This document shows positions 42,643-50,776 of a stretch of 64,000 nucleotides of DNA, in pieces (positions within the stretch are counted from its first letter, which is position 1; each line of letters begins with the position of its first letter). Both the position numbers and the translations under genes were made by a program. Origin of the DNA: G963663315 sp965208975 (lineage in GTDB: Bacteria; Pseudomonadota; Gammaproteobacteria; Arenicellales; Poriferihabitantaceae); assembly GCA_965208975.1 (NCBI GenBank), contig CBDBQH010000003.1:124001-188000 (forward strand), written 5' to 3'. The notes beneath the pieces are model-generated. The model ran no database searches and had not been told where the DNA came from. It worked only from the letters and a program-made list of their open reading frames with translations.

Positions 42643-43563
42643 TCAAGCGGTCGGATGAAAGGGTTTACCAATACAGGCTGGCGCATTACGCTTGATCCTG
42701 CTTAGGTCCCGGGAGATGAGCGCCAATACCACAATGGTGGCGAGGTAAGGCAACATGGTCATGATTTGGGGAGGGATTCCCACTCCGAACGCCTGGGCAT
42801 GGAGCTGAAGGATGGTAATGCCGCCGAATAGATAAGCGCCCGCCAGTACCCGCCAGGTCCGCCAGGTCGCGAATACCACCAGCGCCAGCGCAATCCAGCC
42901 CCTTCCCGCGCTCATGTTTTCAATCCATAGCGGAGAGTAGGCAAGGGATAAATAAGCGCCTGCGACACCGGCCATGGCGCCACCGAACAAGATGGCGGCG
43001 AAGCGGATTTTGAGAACGGGATAGCCAATGGCATGGGCGGCGTCATGGGAGTCCCCGACGGCGCGCAAAATCAAGCCTGGCCGGGTAGACTTTATGAACC
43101 AGGCTACGGTGACAACCACGGCGAGGGCGCCGTAGACCAGTATATCGTGATTGAACAGTAACGGGCCGAGCAACGGGATGTCGGACAGATATGGAATGGC
43201 CAGTTTGGGCAGGCCATTGTAGGCCACTCCCACCAGACTCTGCCCCAACAAGGCGCTGAGGCCGACGCCAAAGATGGTCAGGGCGAGGCCAGTGGCGACC
43301 TGGCTGGATTGCAGCCCCAGTACCAGTATGCCGAATATGGCGGCCATCCCGGCCCCCGCGAAAATGCCAGCCGCGATGGCCAGGGTTGCGCTACCCGTAT
43401 AATGCACCGTGGCAAACGCCACCACGGCGCCCATCAGCATCATCCCCTCAACACCCAGATTGAGCACACCGGATTTCTCTACCACCATTTCGCCGATAGC
43501 GGCGAACAATAACGGGGTAGCCGCGGTGATGATCGTCAGCAAGGCGGGGATCAGTATTTCCAT
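42643..43563 (-). CDS. Nucleoside/purine-type ABC transporter permease 2
   Basis: Inner-membrane permease of 306 residues, second of a pair (NupQ/YufQ-like). It has about eight helices and the family start LLFAAIGEMVVEKSGVLNLGVEGMMLMGA. The ATG at 43563 overlaps the stop of the first permease (TGATG) and has AGGAA seven bases upstream. Its neighbours puuD and allA suggest the cargo is a purine, for example urate, xanthine or a nucleoside. This is inference from context. Confidence 0.88.
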   Translation of the reverse strand: MEILIPALLTIITAATPLLFAAIGEMVVEKSGVLNLGVEGMMLMGAVVAFATVHYTGSATLAIAAGIFAGAGMAAIFGILVLGLQSSQVATGLALTIFGVGLSALLGQSLVGVAYNGLPKLAIPYLSDIPLLGPLLFNHDILVYGALAVVVTVAWFIKSTRPGLILRAVGDSHDAAHAIGYPVLKIRFAAILFGGAMAGVAGAYLSLAYSPLWIENMSAGRGWIALALVVFATWRTWRVLAGAYLFGGITILQLHAQAFGVGIPPQIMTMLPYLATIVVLALISRDLSRIKRNAPACIGKPFHPTA

Positions 43564-44642
43564 CACGATTTCCTGACCGCGATGGATGCGGTTGACTGGA
43601 TGCGATAGTGGATCAACACGTCGCAGGCTAAAAGAAAAAACAACAGCATACCCTGGAATACCCCGGTCACTGCAAGGGGCAGGTTGAGGGTAATCTGGGC
43701 AGATTCGCCGCCGAGATAGCTGAGCGCCAGCAAGTGGCTGGCTAACAGAACTCCCACTGGATGCAGACGCCCGATGAAAGCGACGATGATGGCGGTAAAG
43801 CCGTAGCCCGGTGAAATGGAGGGCTGGAGTTGCCCAATGGGCCCAGCCACTTCCAGGAGACCGGCGAGTCCTGCGGCGCCGCCGCCGAGCATCAAGGCGA
43901 GCCAGATGATTCGATTGATTCTGAAACCGGCGTATCGGCCAGCCGCCGGCGCATCACCGATGACCTTGATCTGGAATCCGATGAGGGTGCGCGCCATTAA
44001 TAGCCAGGCCCCCGCCACAGCAGCCAGGGCCAGAAGCCAGCCCAAATGCAGTCGAGTGCCTGCCAGAATGAGTGGTACTGTGGCGGAATCGTTAAATACC
44101 CGGGACTCTGGAAAGTTGAAGCCATCGGGGTCCCGCCAGGGGCCGTGTACCAGATAGCTAAGAAACAAAATGGCGACATAGGTCAACATCAGGCTGACCA
44201 GAATCTCGTTGGCATTCAAGCGGGTACGTAGAAAAGCGGGGATCGAGGCCCAGGCCATTCCGCCGATAATGCCGCCGAGCATCATCAGTGGCAGTATCCA
44301 GAAACCTTCAATGTCGTGCAGCCACAAGGCAATACCGCCACCGCAGATAGCCCCCAGGGTGAGTTGCCCCTCGGCGCCGATATTCCAGACTCCGGCGCGA
44401 AAACCAATAGCCAGCGCCATTGCGATCAGCGCCAGTGGGGTCGCCTTTACCCCAAGTTCACCCCAGCCATACAGAGAGGTCAGCGGCTCGATAAAAAAAG
44501 CGTACAGGGCTTTGCCCGGATTCACGTCCATGAGCATGAAAAGAACGATGCCCGACAGCAGGGTCAGCGCCAGAGCGATCAGTGGTGACAGTAGCGTCAT
44601 GCTTCGAGACGCGCCCGGACGTCGCACCAGTCTAAGCGGCAT
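43563..44642 (-). CDS. Nucleoside/purine-type ABC transporter permease 1
   Basis: Inner-membrane permease of 359 residues (NupP/YufP-like), with about nine helices and the family segment GFRAGVWNIGAEGQLTLGAI. The ATG at 44642 overlaps the ATPase gene by 11 bases and its end overlaps permease 2 by one base, so the three are tightly coupled. Together with the double ATPase it forms the complete membrane part of a BMP-dependent importer. Confidence 0.88.
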   Translation of the reverse strand: MPLRLVRRPGASRSMTLLSPLIALALTLLSGIVLFMLMDVNPGKALYAFFIEPLTSLYGWGELGVKATPLALIAMALAIGFRAGVWNIGAEGQLTLGAICGGGIALWLHDIEGFWILPLMMLGGIIGGMAWASIPAFLRTRLNANEILVSLMLTYVAILFLSYLVHGPWRDPDGFNFPESRVFNDSATVPLILAGTRLHLGWLLALAAVAGAWLLMARTLIGFQIKVIGDAPAAGRYAGFRINRIIWLALMLGGGAAGLAGLLEVAGPIGQLQPSISPGYGFTAIIVAFIGRLHPVGVLLASHLLALSYLGGESAQITLNLPLAVTGVFQGMLLFFLLACDVLIHYRIQSTASIAVRKS

Positions 44643-46197
44643 GTTTCACCTCTGCGGCGTTTGCCGGAGTTTGAGCGCCCGCCATCAGAAGGCCGATCTG
44701 TTCCAGAGTGATCTGGTTGATCGGGCAGGTTGCGGACACGCTGCCGGCACAGATAGCGGCGATGCGGTCGCTGATCTGCATGAGTTCATCCAGGTCCTGG
44801 GAAATGACCAGCACTGCGGCGCCGGCGGCGGCGAGATCGCGCAAAGCGTCACGGATAGCGCGGGCAGCGCCAGCATCCACCCCCCAGGTAGGTTGAGATA
44901 CGATCAAAAGTTCCGGGTTCTGGCAGATTTCCCGTCCGACGATGAATTTCTGGAGATTTCCTCCAGACAGGCTTTCTGCCGGCGCCCGGCAACCATTCGC
45001 CTTGACCCGAAAGCGTTCGATCACCTCATCGGCAAAGCGGTCACGCGCTTGACGGTGGATGAAGCCGCCAAAGACCAGTCCGAGTCGAAGGAACGCGGTC
45101 AGGAAGCCGTTTTCGGACAGACTCATACCGGGTACGGCGCCGTGACCGAGACGCTCTTCGGGAATGGAGGACAGCCCCATCATTCGTCGGGCATTGGGGC
45201 TCAGGTGGCCACAATCCTTTCCGTCGATGCGAACCTGGTCCGCGTCCACCTTGATTTCACCACTGATGGCCATGCGTAATTCATCCTGTCCGTTGCCAGC
45301 GACACCCGCAATTCCGACAATTTCCCCGGCGCAAACCTCAAGACTGATATTCCTTAATGGGATACTGAACTCACTCGCAGGCAGGGCGTTCAGGCAGTTC
45401 AGGGTCAGACGCGCCTTGCCGGGGGAGCGAGCCTGAGTCCCGGATTCAGATTCTTTCGCGAATGCTCCGCCCATCATCTTCGTTGCCAGTGTGTGCGGTG
45501 TTTCGTTCGCCACCGCTACCGAATCCACAACCCGGCCGCCACGAAGTATGGTTGCGTGACTGCACAGCGCCTTGATCTCATCAAGCTTGTGGCTGATATA
45601 GAGGATCGCCATTCCTTCGGCGGCGAGTCGGCGCAGGGTTTCAAACAGTTTTCCCACTTCCTGCGGAGTTAGCACCGAGGTGGGTTCGTCCATGACCAGA
45701 AGCTTCGGGTTCTGCAACAGGCAGCGAATGATCTCGATACGCTGGCGTTCCCCCACAGAGAGCGTATAGACATGCTGAGCGGGGTCCAGCGGCAGTCCGT
45801 AGCGCCGGGAAATTTCGGTAATTTCCTGACGAAGGTCAACAGGGTTCCCGCGGATATCCATACCGAGCGCGATGTTCTCGAACACAGTCAGGGAGTCAAA
45901 CAGCGAGAAATGCTGGAACACCATGGCAATTCCCAGGTCGCGCGCGAGAGCGGGAGTGTCGATTGAGACTCGCTGGCCTTGCCAGATAATATCTCCGGCA
46001 TCGGGTTTCAGTATGCCGTAGATCATTTTCACCAGGGTGGATTTGCCAGCGCCGTTCTCGCCGAGAAGAGCGTGAATTTCTCCTGAATTGAGGGTGAGAT
46101 GGACATCGTCGTTGGCGAGTGTAGCGGGGAATGATCGCGTCATGCCATGCAACGAAAGCAGGGCATCGGATAATAATTCCTCATTGATTGTGGTCAT
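44632..46197 (-). CDS. Nucleoside/purine-type ABC transporter double ATPase
   Basis: Cytoplasmic ATPase of 521 residues with two ABC domains (NupO/YufO-like). Domain 1 has Walker A GENGAGKST (about 47-55), signature LSVGERQRIEI and Walker B LLVMDEPTSVL. Domain 2 has the degenerate P-loop GVAGNGQDEL, as expected for this family, signature LSGGNLQK, and a Walker B-like region LLIVSQPTWGVD. It is first in the operon. The usual BMP-type binding protein is not next to it (upstream is an unrelated gene), so it must be encoded elsewhere. Confidence 0.9.
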   Translation of the reverse strand: MTTINEELLSDALLSLHGMTRSFPATLANDDVHLTLNSGEIHALLGENGAGKSTLVKMIYGILKPDAGDIIWQGQRVSIDTPALARDLGIAMVFQHFSLFDSLTVFENIALGMDIRGNPVDLRQEITEISRRYGLPLDPAQHVYTLSVGERQRIEIIRCLLQNPKLLVMDEPTSVLTPQEVGKLFETLRRLAAEGMAILYISHKLDEIKALCSHATILRGGRVVDSVAVANETPHTLATKMMGGAFAKESESGTQARSPGKARLTLNCLNALPASEFSIPLRNISLEVCAGEIVGIAGVAGNGQDELRMAISGEIKVDADQVRIDGKDCGHLSPNARRMMGLSSIPEERLGHGAVPGMSLSENGFLTAFLRLGLVFGGFIHRQARDRFADEVIERFRVKANGCRAPAESLSGGNLQKFIVGREICQNPELLIVSQPTWGVDAGAARAIRDALRDLAAAGAAVLVISQDLDELMQISDRIAAICAGSVSATCPINQITLEQIGLLMAGAQTPANAAEVKHAA

Positions 46198-46405
46198 CAG
46201 GGAGTGGCTGCAAAAAAGCTGATCAAACAGTCAGGGGATTGGCAGTATAGATAAATTCCATACGGACTTCAACGGCACGGCGCACGGCTGTACGGCGCAC
46301 GATCTCCCGTAACTACTTTACACAGGCCGCCAGTTCCCGGTAACTGACTAAAGTCCAGCTACCCTTGCGGTCACCAGTCAGCCGATGCGCCTCCCAACCC
46401 GGCTT

Positions 46406-47179
46406 TCAGGAAAAGACCTGCGGCTTGAAATCTTCCCGATTGACAATGCTGGCGCTGCTGCCCGTCGCCCGGATTACGAACAAACCTTGCCTCTCCGCGT
46501 AGGTCGCCGCTTCCTCATGAGCCTGTAACCAGGCCACCGCTCCATAAACTGTCTTCCCCTGATAATCTTTCATCCGGGACGTGAATTTCCGTAAACTGAT
46601 CAGAAAGTCCCGGACATCCTTCACTCTTAACGTAGTCTTCACTTCAACTACTACAATTTCTTCGCCGTTTGCCGCAACAATGTCATATTCAAAATCATCG
46701 CTGGTGCCTCTTTGTTCGACATTCTTGTAAGTACGTAAAGCGTTAATTCCCTTTTCCCGCAGAAGTGCAATCAAATCCCCTTCCACCAGGCTTTCCATCA
46801 GTCGTCCCCATTGGCTGTTAAACAGGGCCTCGGTCTTTTTAATTTGTTTGCCGGTTTCTTTCTGTTCTTCCGCTATCTCCCGATGAAGGGCGCGAATCTC
46901 TTCTATTTCCCGGTTGGCCTTCCGACTGGACTCTTCCTGACTGAGGCGAAATTCTTCCATTTCCCGGCGGGCCTTCCGACTGGACTCTTCCTGACTGAGG
47001 CGAAATTCTTCCATTTCCCGGCGGGCCTTCCGGCTGGATTCTTCCTGACTGATACGGAATTCTTCCATTTCCCGACTGGTTTTATCCAGAGTAGCGTTGG
47101 TTTTATCCAGAGTGGCGTTGGTGCTTTCCAGGATTTTCCAGATTTTATCCGGGGTGGATACGGCAGCATTGGTTGGCAT
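46406..47179 (-). CDS. Coiled-coil protein with PD-(D/E)XK nuclease-like domain (DUF3782-like)
   Basis: From the ATG at 47179 it has 257 residues. The N-terminal half is a highly charged coiled coil with an 18-residue unit (REMEEFRxSQEESSRKAR) repeated three times; the coding DNA is a 54-bp tandem repeat (46921-47082). The C-terminal domain carries FEYDIVAANGEEIVVVEVKTT, a restriction-endonuclease-fold pattern with Asp and Glu-x-Lys. Such proteins are widespread in cyanobacteria and some proteobacteria, function unknown. A TTG at 47185 has the better AGGAG spacing and may be the true start. The 208-bp gap to the transporter ATPase shows no feature I can name. Confidence 0.75.
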   Translation of the reverse strand: MPTNAAVSTPDKIWKILESTNATLDKTNATLDKTSREMEEFRISQEESSRKARREMEEFRLSQEESSRKARREMEEFRLSQEESSRKANREIEEIRALHREIAEEQKETGKQIKKTEALFNSQWGRLMESLVEGDLIALLREKGINALRTYKNVEQRGTSDDFEYDIVAANGEEIVVVEVKTTLRVKDVRDFLISLRKFTSRMKDYQGKTVYGAVAWLQAHEEAATYAERQGLFVIRATGSSASIVNREDFKPQVFS

Positions 47180-47317
47180 GATCAAGGATACTCCTTTATG
47201 TTGGGTTCGGGTGATTATATCAGAAAGTGGGCGTTGCGGGGGTATTGCTGGTTCTATTTAGAATTCTAAAAAGTGACACACAGCCAAAAATCTGGTATAT
47301 ATCGGGTAATTTGAATC

Positions 47318-47321
47318 GGAG
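47318..47321 (+). promoter_or_regulatory. Ribosome-binding site that fixes the ATG at 47330
   Basis: GGAG at 47318-47321 lies eight bases before ATG 47330. The other ATG at 47325 is only three bases away and reads ATG-AAA-TGA. This site is the main support for placing the gene start before the C tract. Confidence 0.7.
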
Positions 47322-47329
47322 AATATGAA

Positions 47330-48069
47330 ATGAAATCTGTACCCCCCCCCCCGATATAAAGGGCAGAAATAGAACTGATTTACAGAAACGCAAGCAAATC
47401 ATCCGAAGCCTGGCCGTTGGCGGTGTAGCGGTTACGGCATGGCATCAGCCGATTGTAAACAGCGTGCTGTTGCCGGCTCATGCACAGCCATCAGGAAACA
47501 CAACAGCAGACCCGGCAAACCCATCCGGGCAAGCCGGACAATCCGGGCAGACAGGACAGACCGAGCAGGGGCAGACCAATCAGGAACAAACCGCCATACC
47601 GCAACAGAACGAACAGGAACAGCAACCCAAAGGCATACCCAATCATGACCGATTGGAACCATTGCCAGCAGGCGATACGCTAAATATTGATATAAGAAAC
47701 GCCGGGCAGTGCAGAACGATCCAGATAGTGGAATACAAATTTGTTGATTATGCCGAAACTGTAGACCACCCCATACCCAACGGATTTATTAAAGTAACAG
47801 GAATACAAACGCCAGCAGTAACAAGCACCGGCAACTCCCGAAGGGGGGCGTTGAATCTGCAGCTATCGATACGACTTATAAACTCACTGGGATTCGGGCA
47901 AAACTACCTTCTTGATAACCCAGTAATTGACGCGATACCCGCCAGAGTATCGGGAATGTTCGTTGTATATTTTCCTAATTGGGTTGGCACCGGCATTCTG
48001 GCCAGACCCAGACCCATCACACAATCCGAGTTAGAAAACGCAACCCTTCGTTGTAATGGCAATAGATAG
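47330..48069 (+). pseudogene. Exported protein, frame broken at a C11 tract (probable phase-off state)
   Basis: The ATG at 47330 with its GGAG site starts MKSV and then enters a run of eleven C. As written, the frame stops at TAA 47358-47360 after nine codons. With one more C (12), or two fewer (9), the same frame continues to the TAG ending at 48069, giving 246 residues (245 with nine C). That product has a Tat-like or Sec signal: basic KRKQ, hydrophobic SLAVGGVAVTAW, and the cleavage region NSVLLPAHAQ. A Gln/Thr/Gly-rich low-complexity linker of about 50 residues follows, then a 140-residue domain I do not recognise. From 47464 a GTG can start only a signal-less product. I read it as a phase-variable secreted or surface protein, currently off; a sequencing error in the homopolymer is the alternative. 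Confidence 0.75.
47342..47352 (+). repeat. Poly-C tract (C11) at codons 5-8 of an exported protein
   Basis: Eleven C directly after the fourth codon of the gene at 47330. Twelve C would give four Pro codons and restore the frame to the signal peptide. This is a classical length and place for slipped-strand mispairing. Confidence 0.95.
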
Positions 48070-48124
48070 CGGGTCAGGAAAGGCGAGGGAAAACGCGATA
48101 GCATTTATCGCGCCAGACAACCGG

Positions 48125-48345
48125 CGCATAGCGGGTTTCCCGCGTCTGGCGGGCACCCACAAGACCCGCCCCTACGATGATGGGTGGCGCGGGAATGATG
48201 TTTCGGGTGATGGATGTCGTGAATTGCAGATTCCATATATCGTAGGGGCGCCCCTTGTGGGTGCCCGCATTGATTTTCGTATACGGTCAATGACGGTTGC
48301 GGACGGGCACGGAGACCCGCCCCTACGCATTGTATCGGATGTAGA
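48125..48345. repeat. Composite dispersed repeat (inverted copy of 5812-6040)
   Basis: It occupies most of the 305-bp gap between the phase-variable gene and def. It carries GGGCACCCACAAGACCCGCC, the middle block TGTCGTGAATTGCAGATTCC, GGGGCGCCCCTTGTGGGTGC, and GGGCACGGAGACCCGCCCC. No gene is seen here. Confidence 0.8.
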
Positions 48346-48363
48346 GACAACCATCCGTGATTG

Positions 48364-48373
48364 CCCCCCCCCC
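48364..48373. repeat. Poly-C tract (C10) next to the def stop codon
   Basis: Ten C one base before the stop triplet of def (stop 48375-48377). On the def strand it is a G10 run right after TGA. It is outside any reading frame I support. Confidence 0.9.
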
Positions 48374-48374
48374 G

Positions 48375-48935
48375 TCAATCCGACAATTCCTGAACCCCTT
48401 GCGGTTGGACGAATCGTAAAAACTCCTCCTCAAACATGAGCAACCTGGAATCCTCAATGCGATCAACATACAGCACACCATCCAGGTGGTCGAGTTCATG
48501 CTGGCAAACGGTGGCATGGAATCCGTTGAACTCAATCTCCCGGGCGGCTCCGTCCATGTCGGTATAATTTAACCGCAGTGATTGCGGGCGTTTCACGAAA
48601 CCGCGCAGTCCGGGAACGGACAGGCAGCCCTCCCAATACCCTTCCAGATGAGTGGCATCCAGAATGGTCATTCGGGGATTGATGCACACCGTCAGCGGAA
48701 TGGCCTCGAAATGGCCGTAGCGACTGGCCCCTTCAGGCATATTCAAAATAGCGACCTGTAGACTGGCTCCTACCTGTGGCGCGGCCAGTCCGATGCCACC
48801 GGCATCATCCAGTGTTTCGATCATGTCATTGACCAGGCGGCTGAAATCCGGAGATTTGATTTCATCATCCCGCACTGAACGGGCTTTTTGCCGTAAAACA
48901 GGATGCCCCATCCGTATGATTTCCCGTATCGGCAT
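48375..48935 (-). CDS. def: Peptide deformylase
   Basis: Cytoplasmic Fe2+ enzyme of 186 residues that removes the formyl group from nascent proteins. All three motifs are present: GIGLAAPQ (47-54), EGCLS with metal ligand Cys104, and QHELDH with His146, Glu147 and His150. The standard fmt neighbour is absent; instead the NCS2 permease gene ends 8 bp upstream, so they may share a transcript. Many gammaproteobacteria have a second deformylase next to fmt, so this could be an additional copy. The C-terminal stretch FEEEFLRFVQPQGVQELSD is normal in length. Confidence 0.93.
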   Translation of the reverse strand: MPIREIIRMGHPVLRQKARSVRDDEIKSPDFSRLVNDMIETLDDAGGIGLAAPQVGASLQVAILNMPEGASRYGHFEAIPLTVCINPRMTILDATHLEGYWEGCLSVPGLRGFVKRPQSLRLNYTDMDGAAREIEFNGFHATVCQHELDHLDGVLYVDRIEDSRLLMFEEEFLRFVQPQGVQELSD

Positions 48936-48943
48936 GGCCGTTA

Positions 48944-50716
48944 CTATGCAGCCGGTTCAGGATGCCCCGCTTTCGGCGCGTCCACGCGGACAGTCACAAT
49001 ATCCGTGTCATGGTATTGCTGATGCAGAACCGAAGACGCGACGTGCCGTAGCAGGCGTAGCGATATTTCCTTTTCCACCGGGGGAGCGTCAACGGTTTGT
49101 TCACTGATTAGAGCGATCTGGTCCTGGAGATTGCCTTCGCCGGTTGCCGCCACGAACTCAAGTACCGCCCCGCCATCTTCCTTACGCGCCACCAGACTCA
49201 ACCTCCGCGACTCCTGTTCCCCCCCGGCGCCCTCATTTTTCTGCAAGAGCGTCAGCAAAGTCTCCTCACTGGCTATATCCAACCGCGTCATCATCGCCTG
49301 TTGCCAACCGTTGCGGGCTACGAATCCTTCCAGGAACTGCCGGATGTGCGGCAACGCCGAAGTATCCAGTTCTGTCTCAATCCGGCTGCTCCGGGATACC
49401 CCAAGCTTCAGGAACATGGTCAGGATGATCGCGGTCAGGCCGCCAGCCGTAATTCCATTCTGCAGGAATCCTCCGGCGAATTGCGAGAAAAATTCAGGGA
49501 AGATAGATTCGGTTTGAAGCCCGGAGCCGATCCAGAACGAAACTCCGGCAATCAGGCCAACCCGATAATTGATTCCGTCCTGAATGATCATTTTCATGCC
49601 GAGTATGAAGATCAGCGCCAGAATCACGGTGACATAAGCCGCAACCACCTGATCCGGAATCGCCAGGATGACCGCGAGCGCCTTGGGCAAAAATGCCAGA
49701 ACAACAAATAACGCGCCAGTAGCGATACCGACGCTGCGCGCTCCAACCCCGGTCAATTCGACTACTGCAATGCTGGTCGAATAAGTTGTGTTCGGCACCG
49801 TCCCGGCCAGGCCGGATAACAGATTGCCGACCCCATCCGCTCCCACAGCGCCCTGTACCGCCCGGAAATCCACTGCCCGCGGTTTACGCCAGGATACATG
49901 CTGGATGGCGATTGAATCACCGACCGTTTCCACTGCGCCGACCAAGGTGACGAACACGAATGCGGGAAGCAGTGTCCAGAAAACCGGACCGAAACTGAAA
50001 TCCAGACCCGGCCAGCTGCCATCCGGCAAGCCGACCCATGAGGCGTTGGCTACCAGCTCAAAGTTGTAAATACCGAAAAATCCGGCGACTATTGAGCCGA
50101 TCACGACACCGATGACCGGCACCCAGAGCCTCAACTGTCCTCTGGCTTTCAGCGCCAGACCAACAATGATGACCATAGTAACCAGGGCCGTTACCGGCAC
50201 AGCGGCTGGCGGCGCTCCTTCTGGCACAGTGTTCAGCATATCGAAGATGATCGGCATCACCGTAACGGGTATCAGCATCAATACCGTCCCGGCAACGGTC
50301 GGGGTCAGAATCTGCCGGAACAGCGAGAGCCGTGTCGCGAGCATGAACTGGAAAAACGAAGAAATAACCACCAAAGTGGCCAGCATCGCCGGACCGCCTT
50401 CGGCAATGGCGGTAATACAGACGGCGATAAATGCCCCTGATGTTCCCATCATGAGCACATAACCGGCGCCAAACCGACCAATCCGGACTGCCTGCAATAC
50501 AGTGGTTACACCGGCAACCATGACAGCGGCAAACACGGCCCACGACAGAAAATGTTCGCTCCCGCCCGCCGCCCGAATCACAATCGCCGGCGTCAGCACC
50601 ACGCCGGCAACCGTAATAGCGGCCAGTTGAAAACCGAGACCCAGAGAAAGCGCCTTCGGCGGGGATTCGTCGGGTTGATAGCGGACGTTCGAACGATAGT
50701 CTGGGTCTTTAGTCAT
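48944..50716 (-). CDS. NCS2 family purine/pyrimidine permease with C-terminal ATPase-like domain
   Basis: Inner-membrane carrier of 590 residues from the ATG at 50716. Residues 1-440 form the NCS2 (uracil/xanthine) core, with about 14 segments and the signature region AVETVGDSIAIQHVSWRKPR followed by GLAGTVPNTTYSTS. The final 147 residues (about 444-590) are soluble and have a pattern like the HATPase_c_2/RsbW type (EETLLTLLQKN then AVLEFVAATGEGNLQD, and LRHVASSVLHQQYHDTDIVTVRV), although the usual N box Asn is not obvious. Such an extension is outside the normal NCS2 length. The substrate is probably xanthine or urate by context. Confidence 0.82.
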   Translation of the reverse strand: MTKDPDYRSNVRYQPDESPPKALSLGLGFQLAAITVAGVVLTPAIVIRAAGGSEHFLSWAVFAAVMVAGVTTVLQAVRIGRFGAGYVLMMGTSGAFIAVCITAIAEGGPAMLATLVVISSFFQFMLATRLSLFRQILTPTVAGTVLMLIPVTVMPIIFDMLNTVPEGAPPAAVPVTALVTMVIIVGLALKARGQLRLWVPVIGVVIGSIVAGFFGIYNFELVANASWVGLPDGSWPGLDFSFGPVFWTLLPAFVFVTLVGAVETVGDSIAIQHVSWRKPRAVDFRAVQGAVGADGVGNLLSGLAGTVPNTTYSTSIAVVELTGVGARSVGIATGALFVVLAFLPKALAVILAIPDQVVAAYVTVILALIFILGMKMIIQDGINYRVGLIAGVSFWIGSGLQTESIFPEFFSQFAGGFLQNGITAGGLTAIILTMFLKLGVSRSSRIETELDTSALPHIRQFLEGFVARNGWQQAMMTRLDIASEETLLTLLQKNEGAGGEQESRRLSLVARKEDGGAVLEFVAATGEGNLQDQIALISEQTVDAPPVEKEISLRLLRHVASSVLHQQYHDTDIVTVRVDAPKAGHPEPAA

Positions 50717-50776
50717 GGAATCAAGTATAAGGTGGCGGCGATAGCATGACAAGGTGCATGACGAGCCGAAATGGAG

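Noticed and set aside
48056..48439. Plus-strand 127-codon open frame across the gap before def
   Set aside because: It is a translation of the composite dispersed repeat and the antisense end of def. The same peptide strings recur wherever the repeat occurs.
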